This document shows positions 34,700 through 43,515 of a stretch of DNA of 64,000 nucleotides, one piece after another. Positions within the stretch are counted from its first letter, which is position 1, and each line of letters opens with the position of its first letter. A model generated the notes under the pieces. That model made no database searches, had not been told where the DNA came from, and saw nothing but the letters and a program-made list of their open reading frames with translations. The position numbers and the translations under genes were made by a program. The DNA comes from Mycobacterium sp. (GTDB lineage Bacteria; Actinomycetota; Actinomycetes; Mycobacteriales; Mycobacteriaceae): NCBI RefSeq assembly GCF_019247635.1, contig NZ_JAFBAR010000128.1, positions 1 through 64,000 of the forward strand, read 5' to 3'.

Positions 34700-36317
34700 A
34701 TGGACGATTGGCGCGGTGCTCGACGCCATCGCCGAGGTGATTCCCGACCGTTTGATGACCGTGTGCGGCGCCCGTCGCAGCACCTTCGCCGAGTCGGCGA
34801 GCAGAACCGGCAGGCTGGCGAACTATCTGAACGCCAAGGGCTTGGGCGTCCACCGGCCCCGTGCGGAACTCAACCGTTGGGAATGCGGCCAAGATCGGGT
34901 CGCCCTGATCATGCACAACGACCTGTATCCGGACGTGGTGATCGGATGCCTGAAGGCGCGCACGGTGCCGGTCAACGTGAACTATCACTACTCGCCCCGC
35001 GAGCTCGGTGAGCTGCTCGATTACGTGGGACCCCGCGCGGTCATCTATCACCGCTCCCTGGGCGCGAAGTTCGCCGACGTGTTGCCGCCCGCCAGTGCCG
35101 AGCTGTTGGTGTCGGTCGGCGACGGAAGTGAAGTTCCCGAACTGGCGGGCGCCGTCTCTCTGGATGATGCGTTGGCGCAGGCGGACTCGCAGCCGGTCCC
35201 GGCGGGATCACCCGACGACCTGATCATGATGTGCACCGGCGGAACGACGGGACGCCCCAAGGGCGTGCTGTGGCGACAAAGCGACATGTACGTGGCGTCG
35301 ATGGTGGGGGCCGACCACGATGACGTCGGTCAGATCCACGACAGCGTGCGCGCCGGCGGGCCGTCGTGGTTCGCGGTGTCACCGTTGATGCACGCCGCCG
35401 GCATGTGGACCGCATTCTCGGCGCTGCTGCACGGCCTGACCGTGATCCTGTACGACGGCCGGGCAAAGCTCGACGTGCGTTCGGTGTGGGAAACCGCCGA
35501 GCGGGAACGTGTCGGCCTGATCACCATGGTGGGCGACGCCTACGCGGGTCCGCTGGTCGCCGAATTGCAGCGCGGTTCCTACGACCTGTCTGCGCTGGCC
35601 TCGATCGGCACCGGCGGGGCGGCCACCAACCCCAAGTACAAAGACGCACTGATGGAAGCGCTGCCTCAGGTCACCATCATCGACGGCTACGGTTCTTCGG
35701 AATCGGGGAACATGGGGTTCGGGCACAGCCGGCGCGGGACGCAGAGCGAGACCTTTCTGCTCAGGCCCGGCGGCACGGTGGTGTCCGCGGATCGCACCAG
35801 GTTCCTGCGTCCCGGGGATTCGGAGATCGGCTGGACGGCCAGAACCGGCCGGATCCCGTTGGGATACTTCAACGATGCGGAGGCCACCGAGCGCACCTTT
35901 CCCGAGATCGATGGCCAGCGTGTGGTGATTCCCGGTGACCGTGCCAGACTCGAAAAAGATGGAACCGTCCGCCTTTACGGCCGGGATTCGTTGGTGGTCA
36001 ACACCGGTGGCGAAAAGGTCTTCGTCGAAGAGGTCGAAGAAGTGTTGCGCGCGCACGCCGGAATAGCCGACGCGTTGGTGGTGGGACGTCCCAGCGACCG
36101 GTGGGGCGAGGAGGTCGTCGCGCTGGTGGCGCTGCGTCCCGGCCCAGAGGTCGACGAGCGCGAGTTGTCGAAGCTGTGCACATCGCGTCTGGCCCATTTC
36201 AAGGCCCCGAAGGCGTTCTTGTTCGTCGAGGAGATCCAGCGGCTGGGCAACGGCAAGCCGAATTACCGCTGGGCCAAACAGGTGGCCACACAACAATATT
36301 CGAGGCATCCGGCATGA
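34692..36317 (+). CDS. Acyl-CoA synthetase, FadD19-like
   Basis: The 541-aa product has MMCTGGTTGRPKGVLWRQ, PGDRARLEKDGTVRLYGRD, NTGGEKVFVEEVEE and GNGKPNYRWAK. The GGTTG-x-PKGV-x-WR form and YRWAK ending are shared with steroid side-chain ligase FadD19 and with the ligase at 50534. TTG at 34692 is the start, inside the amidohydrolase end, indicating coupling. Confidence 0.92.
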   Translation: MPEWTIGAVLDAIAEVIPDRLMTVCGARRSTFAESASRTGRLANYLNAKGLGVHRPRAELNRWECGQDRVALIMHNDLYPDVVIGCLKARTVPVNVNYHYSPRELGELLDYVGPRAVIYHRSLGAKFADVLPPASAELLVSVGDGSEVPELAGAVSLDDALAQADSQPVPAGSPDDLIMMCTGGTTGRPKGVLWRQSDMYVASMVGADHDDVGQIHDSVRAGGPSWFAVSPLMHAAGMWTAFSALLHGLTVILYDGRAKLDVRSVWETAERERVGLITMVGDAYAGPLVAELQRGSYDLSALASIGTGGAATNPKYKDALMEALPQVTIIDGYGSSESGNMGFGHSRRGTQSETFLLRPGGTVVSADRTRFLRPGDSEIGWTARTGRIPLGYFNDAEATERTFPEIDGQRVVIPGDRARLEKDGTVRLYGRDSLVVNTGGEKVFVEEVEEVLRAHAGIADALVVGRPSDRWGEEVVALVALRPGPEVDERELSKLCTSRLAHFKAPKAFLFVEEIQRLGNGKPNYRWAKQVATQQYSRHPA

Positions 36318-37144
36318 CCGGGTCAGTCATCGACTGCCTGGTGAATGTCCACTTCGGCGAAACGGGCTCACAACCCACCTGGATGCTCAAGGTCCGTGAC
36401 GACTACTTCAAGGGCCCGCGGTCCATGTTCGACCCCGTCGACCTGGGCGAGCTGATCGACGAGATGGACGAGCTGGGTGTGCGGCGAGCGATCCTGATGG
36501 ACTCGCTGGCCAGCCCGTCCACCACCGCGCGCAAGTTCGTCGAGGCCAAGCCGGATCGGTTTGCGCTGGCCATGGGTGGGGCCAACCTGCTGCGTCCGGT
36601 CCGGTCATTGCGCGAATTGACCGCGATCGCGGCCGAGCTGCCGGTTGCGTATGCCGTAGTTGGGCCGAGCTTTTGGGGGGACGGCCAGTATCCGCCCAGT
36701 GACGCCGTCTACTATCCGCTCTACGCCAAGTGCGCCGAACTCGAGCTGCCGCTGTGTGTCAACACCGGTATCCCCGGGCCGCCGATCCCGGGGGAGGTGC
36801 AACATCCCATGCACCTCGATCGGGTATGCGTGCGCTTTCCCGAGCTGAGGCTGTGCATGATCCACGGAGCCGATCCGTGGTGGGACGTCGCCATCCGGTT
36901 GCTGCTCAAGTACGCCAACCTACGACTGATGACATCGGCCTGGTCGCCCAAACGGTTGCCGGAAAGCCTGCTGCACTATATGCGCACCCGCGGCCAGAAC
37001 AAGGTGATTTATGCCTCGGACTGGCCGGTGCTGCGTATGCGCCGGGTGGTACCCGAAGCTCGTGCGCTGGACCTGCCCGCCGACGTGCTCGACAACTACC
37101 TCTACAACAACGCGCAGGCTTTCTTCTTCGGACAGGAGAACTGA
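36314..37144 (+). CDS. Amidohydrolase family 2 protein
   Basis: The 276-aa TIM-barrel protein has VIDCLVNVHFG at the N-terminus, MIHGADPWW and YASDWPVLRMRR at the C-terminus. It is shorter than the 402-aa amidohydrolase two genes upstream, and the metal-binding D-x-H at the N-terminus is not obvious (NVH). ATG at 36314 overlaps the fadD stop (ATGA). Confidence 0.85.
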   Translation: MTGSVIDCLVNVHFGETGSQPTWMLKVRDDYFKGPRSMFDPVDLGELIDEMDELGVRRAILMDSLASPSTTARKFVEAKPDRFALAMGGANLLRPVRSLRELTAIAAELPVAYAVVGPSFWGDGQYPPSDAVYYPLYAKCAELELPLCVNTGIPGPPIPGEVQHPMHLDRVCVRFPELRLCMIHGADPWWDVAIRLLLKYANLRLMTSAWSPKRLPESLLHYMRTRGQNKVIYASDWPVLRMRRVVPEARALDLPADVLDNYLYNNAQAFFFGQEN

Positions 37145-37147
37145 CCC

Positions 37148-38206
37148 ATGGACCGTTTCGAACTGCGCAGGCAGGACTACAGCCTGACCGAGGACCACAA
37201 GGACCTGCAGGCCGCCTACAAGCAATTCTTCAAGGCCCACTGTCCGATCGAAACCGTCCGTGCCGCAGAGGCTTCCGGCTTCGACAAGAACTTATGGGAG
37301 CGGTTGTGTGCGATGGGCGCAACGACAATGGCGCTACCCGAATCCTGCGGCGGCGACGGCGCGACGTTGGTCGATCTCACTCTGGTTGGCGAAGAGATCG
37401 GCCGCTCGCTTGCCCCGGTCCCGTGGATCGACCACGTCTGCGCCGCGCGGCTGCTGGCCAACCTTGGGGCGCTGGACGCGGACTCGGCCGCGCTCGCGCA
37501 TGGTGAGCAGCTCGCTGCCTTCGATACGCGGATCGACGATGCGCCCGGCACCCGGCTGATCCCTACGGGATCGATCGCCGACCACATCCTGATTCGCGAC
37601 GGCGACCGGATCGTCCGCCTGACGTTCGGTACCCGGCCGGCGAAGGTCGACAACATCGGTCGACTGCCGATGGCCTGGGTGGACCCGGCCGCTGCCGACT
37701 CCCGCACGATTGTCGCCAGCGGCTCCGAAGCGCTGGCGAAATACCAACGGGCGCTGGATGAATGGCGGCTGCTGACCGCCGCGGCGCTGGTGGGACTCGT
37801 CGAGGAGACCATGACGATCGCGGCGGAATTCGCCAAGTCCCGTTACACGCTGGGCGTGCCCATCTCGACGCTGCAGGGCATTTCACATCCGCTGGCGAAC
37901 ATGGCCATCACCGTCCAGGGCGGGCGCAACCTTGCCCGGCGGGCCGCCTGGTTCCTGGACAACGAACCCGACGAGCGCCCCGAGTTGGCCCCGTCGGCCT
38001 TCGTTTTCATGGCCGAAGAGGCCGCCAAGGCGGCCACGATGGCCGTCCACATCCAAGGCGGCCTTGGGGTTTCGGCCGAAGCGGCCGCGACGGCATATCT
38101 CGTGCGCGCCAGGGGATGGCCGTTGGCCGGTGGCGACCCGGCTGCGAGCGCCGTGCGGATCGCCGAGATCGTGGCCGCCCGCGAGACCGCGGCGCAAGCG
38201 GTCTAG
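37148..38206 (+). CDS. Acyl-CoA dehydrogenase-like subunit (short FadE)
   Basis: The 352-aa protein has ACAD-like helices and the QGGLGVS segment but no recognisable E-G-T-x-E-I-Q catalytic loop. It lies 16 bp upstream of a second ACAD gene. This arrangement fits alpha2beta2 steroid-type dehydrogenases (ChsE family), in which one subunit supplies only part of each active site. Confidence 0.88.
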   Translation: MDRFELRRQDYSLTEDHKDLQAAYKQFFKAHCPIETVRAAEASGFDKNLWERLCAMGATTMALPESCGGDGATLVDLTLVGEEIGRSLAPVPWIDHVCAARLLANLGALDADSAALAHGEQLAAFDTRIDDAPGTRLIPTGSIADHILIRDGDRIVRLTFGTRPAKVDNIGRLPMAWVDPAAADSRTIVASGSEALAKYQRALDEWRLLTAAALVGLVEETMTIAAEFAKSRYTLGVPISTLQGISHPLANMAITVQGGRNLARRAAWFLDNEPDERPELAPSAFVFMAEEAAKAATMAVHIQGGLGVSAEAAATAYLVRARGWPLAGGDPAASAVRIAEIVAARETAAQAV

Positions 38207-38222
38207 GGCAGGAGCGAAAACG

Positions 38223-39425
38223 ATGGATTTCTCCCGCGTCGAACTGGCCGACGACGACCAGGCCTTCTTCGACGAGGCGCGCAGCTTCTTGGCCACGCAC
38301 ATGACCGAGGAGGTCAGGCGCCGCGACCGCGAAACGGGCGACAACTTCGACGAGGGCCTCCATCTGAAGTTCGGCGCCGCAGGCTATTTGGAAGGCGAGT
38401 GGAAGGCGACGGCCGACGGCGGGTTCAGCCGTGTGCGGCGGCGGATTTGGGAGCAGGAGAAGCGCCGGGTGCACGTGCCGTGGGTGACGTGGGGGACCAC
38501 GGCCATGGTGGCGCGCTCGGTCGCGAAATTCGGCAGGCCCGAACTCGTCGAGGAGGTGTTACCGGGCGTCTTCAGCGGTCATATCCGGATGTGCCTGGGC
38601 TACACCGAACCCGAAGGTGGCTCCGATATTGCCACCTGCAAGACGCGTGCGGTGCGCGACGGCTCGGGAGAGGGAGTCTGGGTTATCAACGGCTCGAAGA
38701 TGTTCACCACCGGCGCGCACAACTGCCAATACGTCTTCTTGATCACCAACACCGACCCCGGTGCGCGAAAGCACAAGAGCCTGACCATGTTTCTGGTTCC
38801 GCTCGATTCCCCGGGCATCGAGATTCAGGGCATCCGGACCGTCGACGGGGACCGCACCAACATCGTCTATTACAGCGATGTCCGGGTCGACGACAAATAC
38901 CGACTGGGCGACGTCAATGGTGGTTGGGCGGTATTACGCGAGCCACTCAACGTGGAGCACGGCGCGGTCACGGCCGCACCCGACGGATTGCAGGACACGT
39001 CGATCATGATGCACCAAGCGGGTTATATGGCCGAGGCGGTCGACAAGGCCGCGGCCCGGGTGGGGCGGCCGGATCCCAACGGGCGTCGGCTCATCGACGA
39101 TCGATCGGTGGCCTATCGGCTGGGGCGCAGCGCGGCTCGTATGGAGGCGGCACTGAGCGCCCCGAGTATCTTCGGGCGCGTCGCGCTGGCGCAAACCATG
39201 CGGGACATCTCCCCGGAGTTGATGGACCTGCTCGGCGCGGCGGCGACGCTCCCGGTCGGGACGGACGGGGCCGCCGATGACGGCAGTGCCGAATACGTCT
39301 ACCGCTTCGCACCGCTGGTGGGAATCTACGGCGGCACGTTGGAGGTGTTCCGCAACATGATCGCCGAACATGTCCTGGGCCTGGGCAAGCCCGCCTACGC
39401 CCCGCCGCTGAAGAAGACGTCTTGA
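38223..39425 (+). CDS. Acyl-CoA dehydrogenase (FadE)
   Basis: The protein has 400 aa with MCLGYTEPEGGSDIATCKTRA (FAD/substrate loop) and VGIYGGTLEVFRNMIAEHVLGL at the C-terminus. Probable partner of the preceding short FadE. ATG at 38223; last gene of the plus-strand cluster. Confidence 0.92.
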   Translation: MDFSRVELADDDQAFFDEARSFLATHMTEEVRRRDRETGDNFDEGLHLKFGAAGYLEGEWKATADGGFSRVRRRIWEQEKRRVHVPWVTWGTTAMVARSVAKFGRPELVEEVLPGVFSGHIRMCLGYTEPEGGSDIATCKTRAVRDGSGEGVWVINGSKMFTTGAHNCQYVFLITNTDPGARKHKSLTMFLVPLDSPGIEIQGIRTVDGDRTNIVYYSDVRVDDKYRLGDVNGGWAVLREPLNVEHGAVTAAPDGLQDTSIMMHQAGYMAEAVDKAAARVGRPDPNGRRLIDDRSVAYRLGRSAARMEAALSAPSIFGRVALAQTMRDISPELMDLLGAAATLPVGTDGAADDGSAEYVYRFAPLVGIYGGTLEVFRNMIAEHVLGLGKPAYAPPLKKTS

Positions 39426-39540
39426 TCCCGACAAGCCGGAGACGGATTATTTTTCCCGGCCAAGGCGTGCATCCGGTTGCTGGAGCATGTCCTGAAGCCG
39501 GCTGGGCGACTTGACTTCGCCCTTCGCCGAGATGTTCGGT

Positions 39541-39627
39541 GACCCAGCCCTTCGCCGAGCGTGAAATGAGGGCGAAAAAGTTCGCGGATTTTCGCCCTGA
39601 GAACACGCTCGGCGAAGGGGCTGGGTC
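39541..39627. repeat. Nested palindrome between convergent operons
   Basis: Outer arms 39541-39563 and 39604-39627 pair over 23 bp with one bulged G (core CCTTCGCCGAGCGTG and its complement). Inner arms AGGGCGAAAA (39569-39578) and TTTTCGCCCT (39589-39598) are perfect. The gap 39426-39690 contains no gene. It could be a bidirectional terminator or a small mobile element. Confidence 0.8.
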
Positions 39628-39703
39628 GACAGGCGAAGGGCTGGGTCGACAGGCGAAGGGCCAGCGAAGGGCTAGGTGGACAGGGGAAGGCTAGGTCGAC
39701 AGG
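39618..39703. repeat. 20-bp tandem repeat running into the thiolase stop codon
   Basis: Two exact units of GGGCTGGGTCGACAGGCGAA (39618-39637, 39638-39657) are followed by degenerate units. The last copy includes CTA at 39691-39693, the stop of the minus-strand thiolase, so array length changes could alter that C-terminus. Confidence 0.8.
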
Positions 39704-40836
39704 ATGGTCGCCGCGGCGGTGCCGGGCGCGCCGTAAACCTGCGCAAAGCCGACCTGCGGACTGCCCGGGATCTGCCGCTCGCCGCCCTGGCCCCGCAGCT
39801 GGCGCACCAGCTCGTGCACTTGGCGCAGACCCGACGCGCCGATCGGCTCACCGTTGGCGATCAGTCCGCCGTCGGTATTGACCGGCATCGCCCCGCCGAT
39901 CTCGGTGGCGCCGTCGGCAAGCAGCTTCTCTTGGTCGCCGTCGGCGCAGAAGCCCGCCTCGGCCATGTGGATCAGCTCCGCGCCGGCGTCGGTGTCCTGC
40001 AGTTGGATCACGTCGACGTCGTCGGGTCCGACACCCGCCCGTTCGAAGGCCGCTTTGGCGGCATAGACGGTCGGTGACACGTCCTCCTCGACGGGTGCGT
40101 AGGTGGTGTTCACCTCGTAGGCGCCGTAGCGGCGGGTCCGGACTTCCACCGCGCGGACGTACACGGGTTTGGCGGTGAAACGCCGCGCGATGTCGGCACG
40201 GCACATGACGACGGCGGCGGCTCCCTCGTCGGGCGTGCAGAACATGTATTGCGTCAGCGGGTAGTTCAGTATCGGCGAGTTGAGGATGTCTTCTTCCGAA
40301 ATAGCTTTCCGGCGAAAGGCGTTGGGGTTCAGCGCGCCATTGCGGAAGTTCTTGGCGGCGACCTTGGCCAGGGTGGCCGTCGAGATGCCATGGTCATGCA
40401 GGTAGCGGTTGGCTTTCATGCCGAAGAACTTGGTCGTGAGGTACTGACCGTTCTGCGCATACCAGCTCGGCATCCCGACCAGCGCGGGGTCCTCGGTGAA
40501 GGCCCCCCGCGGGTGCTTGTCCATGCCCACCGCGATGCCGATGTCGTAGTCGCCCAGCCGGATGCTGTCGGCGCACAGTTTGGTCGCGCTCGCCGCCGTC
40601 GCGCACGCGTTGAACACGTCGGTGAACGGGATGCCCGTCAGACCAACCATGCCGACGATCGCGTCCGGGTTGGCCACCGTCCAGCTACCGCCGACCGCGA
40701 ACTGGACGTCCTTCCATTCCACGCCCGCGTCGGCGAGCGCGAGCCCGATGGCGGCGGCCCCCATCTCCATGGCGGATTTGCCGTCGAAACGACCGAACGG
40801 GTGTAGGCCGACACCAATGATCGCAACGTCGTTCAC
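39691..40836 (-). CDS. Thiolase-fold lipid-transfer protein (Ltp/SCP-x-like)
   Basis: The 381-aa protein has the nucleophile-position cysteine in NACATAAS, but the usual GHP histidine loop reads NGEPIGASG and NEAF is replaced by QDTDAG. These changes are typical of the Ltp group, which includes retro-aldolases that remove steroid side chains with a DUF35 partner; no DUF35 gene is present in the window. GTG at 40836 overlaps the CoA-transferase stop. Confidence 0.87.
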   Translation of the reverse strand: MNDVAIIGVGLHPFGRFDGKSAMEMGAAAIGLALADAGVEWKDVQFAVGGSWTVANPDAIVGMVGLTGIPFTDVFNACATAASATKLCADSIRLGDYDIGIAVGMDKHPRGAFTEDPALVGMPSWYAQNGQYLTTKFFGMKANRYLHDHGISTATLAKVAAKNFRNGALNPNAFRRKAISEEDILNSPILNYPLTQYMFCTPDEGAAAVVMCRADIARRFTAKPVYVRAVEVRTRRYGAYEVNTTYAPVEEDVSPTVYAAKAAFERAGVGPDDVDVIQLQDTDAGAELIHMAEAGFCADGDQEKLLADGATEIGGAMPVNTDGGLIANGEPIGASGLRQVHELVRQLRGQGGERQIPGSPQVGFAQVYGAPGTAAATILST

Positions 40837-42059
40837 GCGATGGCTCCCGCTTCCTTGAGTTCGGCGATGCGATCCCAGTCCATTCCCAGTTCCATTAGCA
40901 CGATTTCGGTGTGCTCCGATGCTTGCGGGGCTCGCGTCGTCACCAGTGGCTCGTGATTGAACTGGATTGGGCCGCGCACGACTTTGAATGGCGCGCCGCC
41001 GCTGGCAACCTCGACTTCGGCGATCATGTCGTTGGCAAGTGCCTGCTCGTCGTTGGCCAAGTCGACGAGACTCTGGAACGGCGCCCACTGGCCTTTCATC
41101 GTTTTCAGGTGCTGACGCCAGTAGTCAAAAGGTTTGGCGACAAACGCTTTCGCGATCAGTTCGGTGGCCGCATCGGCGTTTTGGATCAACGGCAGCACTT
41201 CGGAGAAGCGCGGGTCGTCCGCCGCCTCGGGGATGCCGAGATGCTCGAAGGTGTCACGGATCAAGCCGGTCGGGCTGATGATGCACAGGTTGATAGTGCC
41301 GCCGTCGGAGGTTTGAAAGTTGTTCATGAATGGATTGACCGACGGCGCAGCCGAGCCCGGCATCGGCGAGCGCATTACCTCACCGGCCTCCATGCCTTGC
41401 GTCACACTCGCCCCGGCCGCCCACCACGCCGTGCTCAGCAGGGACACGTCCAGCTCCAAGGCTTCGCCGGTGCGCTCGCGATGCAGCAGTGCGGCAGAGA
41501 TGCCGCCGGCGATGAACATGCCGCCAATGGAGTCACCAAACGCCGGAATCCCTTGCGACAGTGGAGCACCCAGCTCCTCTGGCGTCAACGCGTAGCCCAC
41601 CCCGCTGCGGGTCCAGAACACGGTCCCGTCGTAGCCGCCGACGTCGCGCTCCGGTCCTTTGTCGCCGTAGGCCGAACCACGGGCGTACACGATGTTCGGG
41701 TTCGCCGCGCGGATGTGCTCCACGTCGAACTTGTGCTTCTGCCGTTGTGCGGGCATGTAGTTGGTCAGGAATACATCCGAGGCCTTGGCCAGTTCGTAGA
41801 TCACCTCCTGGCCGCCCGGGGTGGAAACGTCGATCCCGACGCTGCGCTTGCCCCGGTTGGGATGCTCCATCAGCGGATGCCGATTCGGGTCGACTTGGAT
41901 ACCCCCCATGTTGAGGAAACCGCGTTGGGTATCACCGCGCAGCGGGTGTTCGACCTTGATGACGTCTGCTCCCCAGTCGGCAAGGATGGCTCCCGCCGCC
42001 GGCACGAACGTGAACTGCGCAACCTCGAGGACCCGAAAGCCCGCCATCACCTTGACCAT
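40833..42059 (-). CDS. CaiB/BaiF family (class III) CoA-transferase
   Basis: The product of 408 aa has FRVLEVAQFTFVPAAGAILAD, ADVIKVEHP and the putative catalytic aspartate in PAFGDSIGGM. It may activate a substrate without ATP or epimerise a 2-methyl branch. ATG at 42059 used; a TTG at 42071 would add four residues. Between a P450 and an Ltp thiolase in one minus-strand operon. Confidence 0.88.
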   Translation of the reverse strand: MVKVMAGFRVLEVAQFTFVPAAGAILADWGADVIKVEHPLRGDTQRGFLNMGGIQVDPNRHPLMEHPNRGKRSVGIDVSTPGGQEVIYELAKASDVFLTNYMPAQRQKHKFDVEHIRAANPNIVYARGSAYGDKGPERDVGGYDGTVFWTRSGVGYALTPEELGAPLSQGIPAFGDSIGGMFIAGGISAALLHRERTGEALELDVSLLSTAWWAAGASVTQGMEAGEVMRSPMPGSAAPSVNPFMNNFQTSDGGTINLCIISPTGLIRDTFEHLGIPEAADDPRFSEVLPLIQNADAATELIAKAFVAKPFDYWRQHLKTMKGQWAPFQSLVDLANDEQALANDMIAEVEVASGGAPFKVVRGPIQFNHEPLVTTRAPQASEHTEIVLMELGMDWDRIAELKEAGAIA

Positions 42060-42087
42060 GTGAAGACCCAATCCATCCGCAGAGCAA

Positions 42088-43296
42088 CTACTTCGCGTCG
42101 AACGTTACCGGCAGGGCCGTCGGGGAACGGAACGGCTGACCGTGGATATGCGGGTCCTGGTCAGTTACCAACTTGATGTTGGTCAGACGATTCAGCAGGC
42201 ATTCGAGTCCAACCCTGGTCTCCAGGCGCGCCAGGTGCAGGCCCAGGCAGGTGTGCTCACCGGCGGCGAAGGAGATGTGCGGAAGTCGGTCCCGGAAGAT
42301 GTCGAATTCGTCTGCGCGCTTCCAGCGCTTCTCGTCGCGGTTCGCCGAGCCCATGCACACTCCGACCATCGAGCGCGCCGGAATCGCAACTCCTTCCAAC
42401 TCGGTGTCCTCGGTCGTGTGCCGCTGCACGGTGGTCAGCGGCGTCTCGAAGCGCAGGCCTTCCTCGATCGCCTGCGCGATCAGCGAGTGGTCGGCTTGCA
42501 GCGCGTCGAACTGGTCCGGGTGGGTGAGAAGCAGATATAGCAGGTTCCCCGAGGACCGGTAGGTGGTTTCCAGGCCGGCGGGCAGCAGCAGCCGCAGAAA
42601 GGAGTAGATCGCCTCCTCACTGAGCCGTTCGCCGTCGATCTCCGCTGCGACCAGATCGCCGATAATGTCTTCGGTGGGCTTGGATTTGCGCTTGTCGATC
42701 TGTTCGAGGAAATAGTCTTTCAGCGCCGCGGACGCTTCGAAAGCACGTTTGTAGTTGACGTGGTAGCTGATCACCTCGACAGCCCGCTTGCGGAACATCG
42801 GCAGGTCTTCGTCCGGCAGCCCGAGCAGTTCGGCGATGATGCGCGTAGGAAACTCGAAGGTGAATTGCCGGACCAGGTCGGCCTCGCCGGCCTCGATGAA
42901 CTCGTCGACCAACTTGTCGCAGACCGGCCGCACGATCGCCGGTTCCCAGCGGGTCAGCGCCTTGGACTTGAACGCGGCTGACACCAGGTTGCGGTGATCG
43001 CGGTGCTCTTTGCCGTCCATCGCCAGAATGGTCGGACCCATGAACAGCCCGATCGTCTTGTCATACAGCTTGGAGGTGAACACCCGGCTGTTGCGAAACA
43101 CCGTGTTGACCGCGTCGAACGACATCGCCGAGTACTCGCTCTTGGGCCGGAATGCCTCTGGCGTCTTGGCGTAGTCCATCACGGTTCCCTGGAACACTCC
43201 GGCCGCCTGCCGCTTCCTGGCGAAGAAGGGGTAGGGGTCACGCAGGTCGACAGCTAGCTCGTCGCTGTCAGCGTCGTCGTGAACTTGGCTCGTCAC
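42088..43296 (-). CDS. Cytochrome P450
   Basis: The soluble bacterial P450 of 402 aa has the I-helix AGLETT, the K-helix E-x-x-R region and heme loop FAAGEHTCLG with Cys about 350. Clearly paralogous to the partial P450 at the right end of the window (shared LLLPAGLETTYRSSGNLLYL). Start GTG at 43296. A perfect operator-like palindrome lies 60 bp upstream. Substrate unknown. Confidence 0.93.
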   Translation of the reverse strand: MTSQVHDDADSDELAVDLRDPYPFFARKRQAAGVFQGTVMDYAKTPEAFRPKSEYSAMSFDAVNTVFRNSRVFTSKLYDKTIGLFMGPTILAMDGKEHRDHRNLVSAAFKSKALTRWEPAIVRPVCDKLVDEFIEAGEADLVRQFTFEFPTRIIAELLGLPDEDLPMFRKRAVEVISYHVNYKRAFEASAALKDYFLEQIDKRKSKPTEDIIGDLVAAEIDGERLSEEAIYSFLRLLLPAGLETTYRSSGNLLYLLLTHPDQFDALQADHSLIAQAIEEGLRFETPLTTVQRHTTEDTELEGVAIPARSMVGVCMGSANRDEKRWKRADEFDIFRDRLPHISFAAGEHTCLGLHLARLETRVGLECLLNRLTNIKLVTDQDPHIHGQPFRSPTALPVTFDAK

Positions 43297-43355
43297 CTAA
43301 TTCTCCAGGGTTTCCGGCGTCTTCGAGCGGACTGGGCGCTCTTTCTGCAAGATCA

Positions 43356-43374
43356 TACTGTAATTCTTACAGTT
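43356..43374. promoter_or_regulatory. 19-bp operator, best palindrome of the series, P450 promoter
   Basis: TACTGTAATTCTTACAGTT contains the perfect inverted repeat ACTGTAA-TTC-TTACAGT (43357-43373). The remaining gap 43297-43515 has no gene. Confidence 0.65.
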
Positions 43375-43515
43375 AACGATATGGCGGCGGCTGACCGAAA
43401 TTTCTCAAGGGCGCGGCCAGCTGGGTATTCCAGCCACGTCGCGTCGATCTGACGACCGACCAGCGCCTCCGGGAAGCTGCATCGTCCGAGCTGGACGCCA
43501 ACAGAGCGGCTGTCG

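Noticed and set aside
40911..42176. 421-aa plus-strand frame opposite the CoA-transferase
   Set aside because: No motif and it crosses gene boundaries; the CoA-transferase is clear on the minus strand.
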